In this document: positions 44,370 to 51,874 of the stretch, piece after piece
Position numbering within the stretch: the first letter of the stretch is position 1
Layout of the letters: every line of letters starts with the position of its first letter
Source: Candidatus Rifleibacteriota bacterium
Lineage (GTDB): Bacteria > Riflebacteria > Ozemobacteria > Ozemobacterales > Ozemobacteraceae
NCBI GenBank assembly: GCA_029560455.1
Contig: JAKQKW010000029.1
Coordinates: forward strand, 1-64,000
Direction: 5' to 3'
Length of the DNA: 64,000 nucleotides
The notes under the pieces: generated by a model
What the model was told of the DNA's origin: nothing
What the model saw: only the letters and a program-made list of their open reading frames with translations
Databases searched by the model: none
Translations under genes and position numbers: made by a program

Positions 44370-46548
44370 CACAAGGTTTTTTGCCAAACGCCGCGGTGTG
44401 GTTCTTTTTGTCGTGCTTGGCGGTATTTTTGTTCTGACAATTCTGGTTATGGCCTATAACCATCTGGTTCAGGGAAAATTCAACGAAAGCCGTGAGATTC
44501 TCAAACATCTGCGGGCGATGAAATGCGCTCAGGCAGCTGCCAGAATGCTTGTCTGTAAACTGAAAGAAGACCTGAATGCCGCCAACGCCAAAGACCCGGC
44601 TTCACCCGGGTATGCTCTGCGCAACAAGATATTTGTTCATAATGACCCTGACACGCTTGCTTCGGAGTTCAAGAAAATCTGGTTAGCCAATGCCGACGTT
44701 GATGGTTTTGTGAAAAAACTGTTCGGTGAAGAGCCAACAAAAGATGTCTCGGTGAATTATGACGTAAAATTCTCGGATATCAGGCTTCTGAGCGATTATA
44801 AAACCGATAAGGAACTGTTTTTTGACTGTGAAAAGGGCGGTAGAATGACTCTGACCGTCGAAGTATTCATCGGCAATACACGTGAAGAATGGCAGGAAAC
44901 CAGGCCTTTCAGGGTTGTGATTCCATTCCCGATGCCATTGACCAAGTATACCCTTTATCTGCGCGAAGCTACTGACGAGAATGATCCGGTCAAATTCAAC
45001 ACGGTGTCGATCGATTCGCCTGCAACCGGTGATACTGCACCCGGCTCTAACCGGCCGATTATCATAGACAATGGGCTGGCGGGCGATCACTTCAATAAGC
45101 AGGCCGAAATCTGGAAAAAACGTGGCTGGATATATCTTGGTGGCGGTAACCTGCTTTTGAACCGGGCAGCCGGGCATCGAAAGTTTGGGCAGCGCTATCA
45201 TTCATATTTTCCAACTGCCGAAAACCCGATCACCCTGTTGCTTAATTTTGATGGCTTCACGGGCTGGCCGGTAAACGGGCATCAGATGGTGTTTCGCATT
45301 GCCCGCTGGGGGTTTTCGAATGCCGTTGTCGACGGTCCTTCTTCCGACATGTGGAAAAAAATTCTTGAATTTCAGTTTCGCGAACATAAACCGGACAAGG
45401 AAAAAAAATGGTGGAACAGCTCTTTTCTGCATCTGTTCGGCGAGGCTGGAACCGGTGAAAACGACCGTCGTATCAGTATTACGCGGGTAACGGGCCGGGT
45501 TTACGACCGTTTTCTTGAACTCAGTTATCTTATTCCCGGTACCGGGGCCGAGCCACCGGTTGGCGCGGTTGTCGGGCTGCCGCAGAAAGATTACGACAAA
45601 TATTCTGGCAAAAAGCGCAATCTTATACCCGGCAAGCTTAAAGATATCGACAAGACCTTTCTCAAGGATGTTTTTGTCGATAAGAATCTGATCTATCTGC
45701 CCGCTCCTCCAGATGCGGTTTTGGGCGTGCCTGACCTGAGTGAGATGGAGGATTTTTTCATCAAACTGCCTTATTCAGCGCTCGGCAACCTGATTTCTTA
45801 CGAAAAGATCATGAGCAAGGCTGACTTTTGTTCATATGACGAAACCTACAGTCTTATTGCGCAGTATTCCAAGAATACTCAGAGCATCAATATCCCACCC
45901 GACAGATCGGTTCTGCCAATCAACAACATGAACTTTGATCTGCCGGTCCTCGGAACCGATCAGAGCAAGCTGCAGATCGACACCATTCCAGACAGCAAAG
46001 ACCCGGCTCTGGGCCTTACACCGAGGGTCTGCTACGAAATCGATGCAGCAAAGCATCAGGATGTTTTTGCCGTGCTGAAATCCGCGTTCTGTTCGGCTCA
46101 AAACAGCGACTTCAACCTGGCTAATGCTGTCGTCAGAGTCAAAACCGGTGGAAAAGGCCTGAAAATGGGTGATAACCTTGGCGCCACCTCAGGGGGGGCC
46201 ATCATTGTTGACGGCCCGATCGAAGTTGGAACATTCAGAAGTGCTGATAATCCCGAAAAGGCGCAGCTGATGATTCTTGCCGAAAAAGGAGCGATTACCG
46301 TTCGCAACAGCGGTCAGCACCCGACACTTGCTTATCTGGTCGCTCTCGACAAGTCGGATGGCGAGGTTAAACCAGCCAGCAAACAGGCCCCGTTACAGCT
46401 TTTTGGTGGCATTGCTGCCCATACGCTTGATCCAGATAACTTTGCCGGGGGCGGCGGCATCATGTACAACCAGAGTTTTGACCCGACGGTCAACCCGGTC
46501 GAAAACTTTGTCGGTGTGGTCATTGGGCCGTCAGGAGGCGAAATATGA
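44359..46548 (+). CDS. PilX/GspK-like large pilin-associated protein
   Basis: 729 residues. A short basic leader (FFAKRRG) comes before a hydrophobic N-terminal helix (VVLFVVLGGIFVLTILVMAY) and a helical region with AAARMLVCKLKEDL. This layout, a pilin-like helix lacking the usual Glu5, is known from PilX and GspK-type minor pilins that lead pilus or pseudopilus assembly. The rest is a large beta-rich ectodomain; the last 120 residues are glycine-rich (SGGAIIVDGPI, AGGGGIMYNQ). It overlaps the preceding TAXI-like gene by 11 bases and the next prepilin gene by 4. Confidence 0.8.
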   Translation: MLTDTRFFAKRRGVVLFVVLGGIFVLTILVMAYNHLVQGKFNESREILKHLRAMKCAQAAARMLVCKLKEDLNAANAKDPASPGYALRNKIFVHNDPDTLASEFKKIWLANADVDGFVKKLFGEEPTKDVSVNYDVKFSDIRLLSDYKTDKELFFDCEKGGRMTLTVEVFIGNTREEWQETRPFRVVIPFPMPLTKYTLYLREATDENDPVKFNTVSIDSPATGDTAPGSNRPIIIDNGLAGDHFNKQAEIWKKRGWIYLGGGNLLLNRAAGHRKFGQRYHSYFPTAENPITLLLNFDGFTGWPVNGHQMVFRIARWGFSNAVVDGPSSDMWKKILEFQFREHKPDKEKKWWNSSFLHLFGEAGTGENDRRISITRVTGRVYDRFLELSYLIPGTGAEPPVGAVVGLPQKDYDKYSGKKRNLIPGKLKDIDKTFLKDVFVDKNLIYLPAPPDAVLGVPDLSEMEDFFIKLPYSALGNLISYEKIMSKADFCSYDETYSLIAQYSKNTQSINIPPDRSVLPINNMNFDLPVLGTDQSKLQIDTIPDSKDPALGLTPRVCYEIDAAKHQDVFAVLKSAFCSAQNSDFNLANAVVRVKTGGKGLKMGDNLGATSGGAIIVDGPIEVGTFRSADNPEKAQLMILAEKGAITVRNSGQHPTLAYLVALDKSDGEVKPASKQAPLQLFGGIAAHTLDPDNFAGGGGIMYNQSFDPTVNPVENFVGVVIGPSGGEI

Positions 46549-46991
46549 ACAGAAGAGGCGTTTCGTTGCTCGAAATTCTTTTCGCCAGCGGTATAATGGT
46601 GGCGGCTATGGTTCCATTGTGGGGTTTAATGGGCTCCTCGCACAAGCAGGTAACCTTGTCTGCTGATGAAATAAGAGCCAGTCAGATTGCCGCAGAAATT
46701 CTGGAGCAGATCGAGAATTCCGGCTGGCAGCCTGAGGTTGGCGAAATCAGCTTTGCTCCGGTGAGCGAAGGCAAGATCAGTCTCGGAAACACGAGCAAAA
46801 TTGACGTGCACGTAGGCAGTTTCCCTGCTTACATGGAGGTGGAGGCCCGGCTGAAAATCGACAAACATCCTGCCACCGGGCCTGAATATGGCAAGATTGT
46901 CAGGCTGATCCTCAATTACAAGTCAAAAGAGAAGGTCGGAACACCACAGAAAGACTATGAGCTTTCGACATTTATAGGAAAACGCAGATGA
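46545..46991 (+). CDS. Type IV prepilin-like protein (PilV/GspI-like)
   Basis: 148 residues. Leader MNRRG, then VSLLEILFASGIMVAAMV: a typical prepilin peptidase site (G before the mature V, Glu at mature position 5) with a hydrophobic helix. The C-terminal part is a small beta domain (VEARLKIDKHP, IVRLILNYKSK). Such proteins are minor pilins or pseudopilins. The ATG overlaps the preceding stop by four bases (ATGA) and its own stop overlaps the next start in the same way. Confidence 0.88.
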   Translation: MNRRGVSLLEILFASGIMVAAMVPLWGLMGSSHKQVTLSADEIRASQIAAEILEQIENSGWQPEVGEISFAPVSEGKISLGNTSKIDVHVGSFPAYMEVEARLKIDKHPATGPEYGKIVRLILNYKSKEKVGTPQKDYELSTFIGKRR

Positions 46992-47524
46992 ACAGGCGCG
47001 CTTTTACCTTTACGGAGCTGCTGATCAGCGTTGGCATTTTCACCATTATTGCCGGCGGGGTCATCATTGCCATGTCGCGTGGCGCGTCGAACGTTGCCCG
47101 CGGCAGCTTCAACGCTCTTGCTTCCAACCAGGCTTCCTGGATTATGACCATCATGCGCAATGACATTGCCAGGTCAGATGCGGAAAAAATTGTTTTTAAG
47201 CCCGAATCTGGTGACGCCTGGGTGGGAAAAACCGAATTCAAGGTTGGCATGCCGGGTAATCGGCACGTATCCTATGCGGTCGAGAGTCGCGGTGGCGGCA
47301 AAGCCTTTTCGAGAACTGAATCTGATGGCCGCAAGCAGTTTCTTGCCTCTGAATACCTTGCTGAAATGACAGTTAAAAGGGTTTCTGATGGATTCGACGT
47401 CTATATGCTGCTGCGTGATCCGGCAAAACAGGCAAATGATTTTACCTGGACAGGAAGAATTTACCCGCCGGTTCCGGCCGGAGCTGATCAGTTCTGGAAG
47501 CCTCTCCCAGGAGGTAAAAAGTGA
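46988..47524 (+). CDS. Type IV prepilin-like protein (PilW/GspJ-like)
   Basis: 178 residues. Leader MNRRA, then FTFTELLISVGIFTIIAGG: a prepilin peptidase site with Ala instead of the usual Gly at -1, Glu at mature position 5 and a hydrophobic helix. Ala at this position is tolerated in some pilins. The rest resembles a minor pilin of the PilW/GspJ type (MTIMRNDIARSDAEKIVF). It is translationally coupled on both sides (four-base overlaps). The prepilin peptidase is not in this window. Confidence 0.86.
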   Translation: MNRRAFTFTELLISVGIFTIIAGGVIIAMSRGASNVARGSFNALASNQASWIMTIMRNDIARSDAEKIVFKPESGDAWVGKTEFKVGMPGNRHVSYAVESRGGGKAFSRTESDGRKQFLASEYLAEMTVKRVSDGFDVYMLLRDPAKQANDFTWTGRIYPPVPAGADQFWKPLPGGKK

Positions 47525-48135
47525 GTGACCGGAAAAATGGTTCTGGAGCCCGCGTGTATCTCGGGTTGCTGGCTGTGGCGCTGCTGTTTACAGTTTTGAC
47601 CGGTTGCCGGTCAAGCTATAATTATGCAACATTCAGAGCTCAGGCCGAGGCTGCACTCAGCGGTAACAAGGTTAAAAAAGCCAAAGAGCTGTATTCGGTA
47701 ATTTATCAGCATGAAAACAAGGCGGAAACGCCGCTGCCTGAACGCACCACCTGGGCTTTCTACCGGTTGGGGGTAATTGCCGAAGTGATGGGCGATGTTC
47801 AGCTGGCAAAAGGTTATTACTGGGGTGATAAAATTGACGAAGGTTTCTATCAGGTGAACCCCGCGGTTGAATGGCTGGCAGAAGCGGGTTGGCAGAACCT
47901 TGATGAGGGCAACCCGCCGAGAACTCTTGATGAAATACTTGAGCTCGAAAAATCGGGCCAGAAAAAAACAGTTCAGACAGTCGAAAAAAAGAAACGTGAG
48001 GTAGTCATTCCCGCAGACCGGGCAATGCCGGTTCAGGCTCCGGTGGCGGGTGACAAGCCATATTCCAGAACCTTTCAGCGTTCTCTGACTCCACCCCGCC
48101 CCGGCGCGCCTGAACCTTTCAGGGTTTTTTACTGA
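47521..48135 (+). CDS. Lipoprotein at the end of the pilin-like operon
   Basis: 204 residues. The signal GLLAVALLFTVLTGC is a good lipobox (LTGC). A TPR-like helical domain (AEAALSGNKVKKAKELYSVI, YRLGVIAEVMGDVQLAKGYY) and a disordered basic, Pro-rich tail follow. TPR lipoproteins such as PilF/PilW help pilus biogenesis in other bacteria, so a pilotin-like role is possible (inference). GTG 47521 is the start: AGGAGG lies just upstream and it overlaps the preceding stop by four bases. The 3' end overlaps a convergent gene by 17 bases. Confidence 0.8.
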   Translation: MSDRKNGSGARVYLGLLAVALLFTVLTGCRSSYNYATFRAQAEAALSGNKVKKAKELYSVIYQHENKAETPLPERTTWAFYRLGVIAEVMGDVQLAKGYYWGDKIDEGFYQVNPAVEWLAEAGWQNLDEGNPPRTLDEILELEKSGQKKTVQTVEKKKREVVIPADRAMPVQAPVAGDKPYSRTFQRSLTPPRPGAPEPFRVFY

Positions 48136-48655
48136 CTTTTTTCTGACTTTCGGCCTCAGGTCTGAAGCCGATCGGGGCATTCATTTTTTCAGGCGACTGC
48201 AGGAAGTTGTCGAGGCGCCCGAGTAGATTTTTCTGGGCGATTTCGAACAGATAATCACAGAATTCGTTGATGCCCTCGTTGCTGTTGACGAATTCTCGGT
48301 CGTCATCGATGTTAAAAATAATTTTTGAACCGGTCTTGCGGAAAATCAGGAGAAAGGTGAAAAATTTTTCCTGCAGATCATCATCGTTAACGTTAATTGC
48401 AAAGCCGATTGCGGCGGTGCCGTTTTCTCCGAATTCGGTGTCCAGGGCGTCACCCTGGAGTGACTGGCTGTTGTAAACAAACCCAGAGCTGGGCGTAAAC
48501 ATGAACAGCTTTGGTTCGGGGCAATTGAGGTATTCGAGAATGGCAGAGCGGATTTCCTGAACAAATTCGCGGCATTCTTTCTGATACTGGCTACATTCGG
48601 CAACCCCACGGTCATAGGCTTCGCAAAGCTGTTTATATCTGTTTTTTCTGGGCAT
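48119..48655 (-). CDS. Hypothetical protein, partner of the small regulator-like gene
   Basis: 178 residues, no signal or membrane helix, family not recognised. The N-terminus is helical (QLCEAYDRGVAECSQYQKE), the middle is a beta-rich domain (GENGTAAIGFAINVNDDDL, KFFTFLLIFRKTGSKIIFN), and the tail is basic and helical. RBS GGAG precedes ATG. It lies 20 bases downstream of the next gene on the minus strand, so the two probably form an operon. Its stop overlaps the convergent lipoprotein gene by 17 bases. Confidence 0.7.
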   Translation of the reverse strand: MPRKNRYKQLCEAYDRGVAECSQYQKECREFVQEIRSAILEYLNCPEPKLFMFTPSSGFVYNSQSLQGDALDTEFGENGTAAIGFAINVNDDDLQEKFFTFLLIFRKTGSKIIFNIDDDREFVNSNEGINEFCDYLFEIAQKNLLGRLDNFLQSPEKMNAPIGFRPEAESQKKVSKKP

Positions 48656-48675
48656 TATTTTTTCTCCGGGCAGTT

Positions 48676-49155
48676 TTATGCTAATGATTCAAGTTCCGCT
48701 GCGAGCATTGCATACTGCAGCAGATATTCTTCTTTTTTTGCTTCTTCGGCTGTTTCTATCAGCAGCGAAAGTTCTTTCATGTTTGTTTCAATCTCGAGTC
48801 GCCGTTGCATTTTTTCTGGTGAAGGCGGCACGGCTATGGTGGGCCTGCCTGGTGTGAACATGCCTGCAGTTGATGGTCCTTCGGGTCTGGTGAGGCTGTT
48901 TATACTGGTCGCGGGTGCAGATGATGAATTCAGGTTCCCGGGTTGGCAGGCCTGAGGCAATGGGGCGAAACCGTCTCTGATCAGTGCTACACCTGGTAAT
49001 GCCGGTTGTTCGGCGGCTTTCGGAACTGACGGAAAAGCCCGGCAAAGAACCGCCGCCGCTGTTTCCTGGACGGGTTGACCGGCAGCTTTTGCTGCTGCTT
49101 CAAGCCTGAGAAAAGTATCTTCCGGAAGAACCACTTCAACTTGTCTGGTTTGCAT
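48676..49155 (-). CDS. Small protein with RHH-like N-terminus and helical C-terminus
   Basis: 159 residues. The N-terminal 45 residues (RQVEVVLPEDTFLRLEAAAK, then GQPVQETAAAVLCRAF) have the strand-helix-helix pattern of ribbon-helix-helix DNA-binding proteins. A Pro/Ser/Thr-rich linker (about 50-110) and an acidic coiled coil (RRLEIETNMKELSLLIETAE) follow. A DNA-binding regulator is possible but not proved. The gene has no Shine-Dalgarno; a promoter-like TGGTAGATT (-10 at 49162-49167) lies so close that the transcript may start at the ATG (leaderless). Confidence 0.65.
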   Translation of the reverse strand: MQTRQVEVVLPEDTFLRLEAAAKAAGQPVQETAAAVLCRAFPSVPKAAEQPALPGVALIRDGFAPLPQACQPGNLNSSSAPATSINSLTRPEGPSTAGMFTPGRPTIAVPPSPEKMQRRLEIETNMKELSLLIETAEEAKKEEYLLQYAMLAAELESLA

Positions 49156-49255
49156 AAGAATAATCTACCAGAACCTTGATAAAAATAGAACCAGATTTAT
49201 CCTTTGTCTGCTAAAATGCAAAGTGCGGGATTGGTGATAAATGTCTGGAGATGTA

Positions 49256-50812
49256 ATGGAACCGAAACCCAGGAAAGAATGTTTTGCTTCACCTGAGCTG
49301 GCTGCAGCTGCTTTGAAAAGTCAGTATTTCAGGATAACCCTGTTTTTGTGCTTTCTGCGATATTTTACCATTTTGAATTTTGTTGCCGGCGTCTGCTTTT
49401 TGATTCTCAGGCAGGTCGGGCACCCGGGCGATGCTTTTGCTGCAGCTTTTCTCTGCGGTCTGGCAATTTCGACCGGTCTGGCTTTTGCTGCGGCACGCCG
49501 ACAGACGTCTGAACAACGCGGTTGGCTGGCTGCTGTCGATGCTCACAACGGTTCTGGCGGTTTGCTTATGGCGACCGAGGAAACTGGTGATACGGGCTGG
49601 CGGGATCGTCTGCCAGAACAGGTCGAAGTTCCTCTGCTGAAGCCGGTTGCGGGTAACAGATATATATCTGCCGGTATTTCGCTGCTTTTTCTGCTGCTGT
49701 CGCTGACCATTCCGGTAATCGGGCGTGATGCGCGCAATGACCCGCGCATCGAGCTGCAGGAGCTCGAACGTGTTGCCGCAGGGCAGATAGAGATACTTGC
49801 CGAAGAGCGTGTCATTTCGCCTGAAGAAGCCCGACAGCTCAACGAAACCCTGGAACGTATCGGCCTTGATTCGCAGCGTCATGATCCGGCTGCGACTTTT
49901 GAGGCTCTCGACCAGCTTCAGGAAAAACTGAAAAAACAGGCCGGTGCCAGCGTTGTAAAAAATCTTTCAGAGCGGAAAAGTCTGGATGATCTTGCTGAAC
50001 TGGCTGAAAAAATGAGCAAAGCCGCCGGCAAAAATGACAGTCAGGTTTCAGAGCTTGCCAGAGCTGCCAGCAATGGTCTTGAAGAAGCGGCAGGCGGTGC
50101 CGGAATTGGTTCTGGTTCTGAGAAGCTGCAGAGAGCTCTTGAAAAGGCCGCAGCAGGTGGACCTGATTCGGCAGAAGCTGCCAAAGAGGCTGCCGAGGCT
50201 CTTAAGGAATACATTGAAGAGCAGCAGGCGAAGGCGGCGGCAGCAGCTGAGGCGAAAGCTCAGAGGCTTGCCAGTGCCCGTTTGATTGACCGAAAAACTT
50301 TCGAGGCTCTTAAAAAGGCTGGAAAAATAAGGCCGGCAACCGAGGCGGATCTACAACCAGGCTCACAGAGCGAGCTGGTTATGTGTGAGGGCTCTGGCAG
50401 CGGTGAAAACGGCAACGGGCAGCAGGGCGAAAGTCAGGGCCAGGGTGACGGTGTCGGTGGTGCACAGACTGGCGGTCAGACGGGTTCAGGCAGCGAAAGC
50501 GGCAGCGGTGCTTCGGGGCAGGCAGGCCGTGGCGGCGGCCACGCGCCGCTCAAGTTTGACCGCAAAAGCTCAGAACATAATGTTGAGTTTAAAAATGAGG
50601 TTTTGCCTGCCCCGAATGAGCAGGCTCTCGAAAAGTCAGTGGCGATTGGTATGAGCTTTTCTGCCCCTCAGACGTCGGCAGGGGCAGATAATCAGATGCC
50701 TCAGGCCGGAGTTGCCTGGCAGAAAACCTCTGAGGGTGGCGCCGAATCTGGTATAATTCTGCCAAAACATCGCAGTGCGGTAAAAAAGTATTTTGATCAT
50801 GAACAGCAATAA
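49256..50812 (+). CDS. Membrane protein with coiled coil and Gly/Ser-rich tail, head of the MoxR operon
   Basis: 518 residues from ATG 49256; an in-frame ATG at 49241 is possible, but GGAG (49247-49250) fits the later start. Three hydrophobic helices (about 24-46, 59-75 and 138-157) precede a cytoplasmic or periplasmic segment with Glu/Ala/Lys coiled coils (about 165-360). A Gly/Ser/Gln low-complexity stretch (about 375-430) and an ordered tail (VAWQKTSEGGAESGIILP) follow. No named family is clear; large membrane proteins with coiled coils also head some MoxR/vWA operons elsewhere. It is 15 bases upstream of the MoxR gene. Confidence 0.75.
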   Translation: MEPKPRKECFASPELAAAALKSQYFRITLFLCFLRYFTILNFVAGVCFLILRQVGHPGDAFAAAFLCGLAISTGLAFAAARRQTSEQRGWLAAVDAHNGSGGLLMATEETGDTGWRDRLPEQVEVPLLKPVAGNRYISAGISLLFLLLSLTIPVIGRDARNDPRIELQELERVAAGQIEILAEERVISPEEARQLNETLERIGLDSQRHDPAATFEALDQLQEKLKKQAGASVVKNLSERKSLDDLAELAEKMSKAAGKNDSQVSELARAASNGLEEAAGGAGIGSGSEKLQRALEKAAAGGPDSAEAAKEAAEALKEYIEEQQAKAAAAAEAKAQRLASARLIDRKTFEALKKAGKIRPATEADLQPGSQSELVMCEGSGSGENGNGQQGESQGQGDGVGGAQTGGQTGSGSESGSGASGQAGRGGGHAPLKFDRKSSEHNVEFKNEVLPAPNEQALEKSVAIGMSFSAPQTSAGADNQMPQAGVAWQKTSEGGAESGIILPKHRSAVKKYFDHEQQ

Positions 50813-50827
50813 CTCAGGAGATAAACT

Positions 50828-51874
50828 ATGACCGAGGCAAACAAACTGCTGTCGCAGCCCGAACTGGCAAAGGCGTCAGCACTGGCTCAGAAAGCGCTTG
50901 GTGAGCTCGACCGCATTCTGATCGGCCGCCCGGCTCTGCACCGTCTGGTGATGGTTGGTATTCTCAGCCGCGGTCACATTCTGCTTGAAGGCTTGCCCGG
51001 AGTGGGCAAAACCGCTCTGATCAAATGCCTTGGGCAGCTTCTCAGTCTTCAGTTCAACCGGGTCCAGTTTACTCCAGATCTTATGCCGGGTGATATTCTC
51101 GGAGCCCATATTCTGCAACAGAACAGCGCCGGCCAGCGCGAAATGGTTTTTCAGCCCGGCCCGATTTTTACCAACATTCTGCTCGCTGACGAAATTAACC
51201 GCGCGTCACCAAAGACTCAGTCGGCGCTTCTCGAAGCGATGCAGGAAAAGTCAGTTACACTGCTCGGCACTACCCGCCGGCTGCCGTTGCCTTTCTTTGT
51301 GCTGGCTTCACAGAATCCGATCGAGCTTGAGGGCACTTATCCATTGCCTGAGGCTCAGCTGGATCGCTTTCTCTTCAAACTCGAAGTTTCTTCTGCTTCA
51401 ACAGAGACCCTGCGCGAAATAATCTCTTCTCGTCGCCACGGCGAACCGCCTGCGCCTGAATTTTCGCTCGCTGCCGCCGAGCTTTCCGAACTTTTTCGGG
51501 TGATGGATGCAATATATCTGCCAGGGCCGGTTGCCGATTACATTGCCCGGCTGGTGCACGCCACCGACCCGTCGTCAGTTACAGCCTCGGCTCATGTTAA
51601 AGAATTCGTGCAGTATGGGGCTTCGCCGCGCGCCGCGATTGCTGTTGCCGAATCGGCCCGCGGGGTGGCACTGCTTGCCGGCAGGCCCTCAGTCGGATTC
51701 GAAGACGTCAGAGAGGTTTTCGTTCCCGCTCTTAATCACAGGGTTCTGCTTAATTACAAAGCCAGATTCGAAGGGCAGACTAGTGCCATGATCCTTTCAG
51801 GGTTGTTGAATTCGCTTAAAGAAACCGACCTTGATTTTTCTGCCGGCGTCAATATGGCTGCGGAGAAAAAATGA
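50828..51874 (+). CDS. moxR: MoxR-family AAA+ ATPase
   Basis: 348 residues. Walker A GLPGVGKT (55-62), Walker B LLADEINRA, sensor region ASQNPIELEGTYPLPEAQLDRF and the MoxR motif TPDLMPGDILGAHIL are present. MoxR ATPases act as chaperones that help vWA-domain partners mature or switch, often by metal insertion. DUF58 and vWA proteins lie downstream in the same operon, which is the typical context. RBS AGGAGA is 7 bases before ATG. The stop overlaps the next ATG (ATGA). Confidence 0.94.
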   Translation: MTEANKLLSQPELAKASALAQKALGELDRILIGRPALHRLVMVGILSRGHILLEGLPGVGKTALIKCLGQLLSLQFNRVQFTPDLMPGDILGAHILQQNSAGQREMVFQPGPIFTNILLADEINRASPKTQSALLEAMQEKSVTLLGTTRRLPLPFFVLASQNPIELEGTYPLPEAQLDRFLFKLEVSSASTETLREIISSRRHGEPPAPEFSLAAAELSELFRVMDAIYLPGPVADYIARLVHATDPSSVTASAHVKEFVQYGASPRAAIAVAESARGVALLAGRPSVGFEDVREVFVPALNHRVLLNYKARFEGQTSAMILSGLLNSLKETDLDFSAGVNMAAEKK

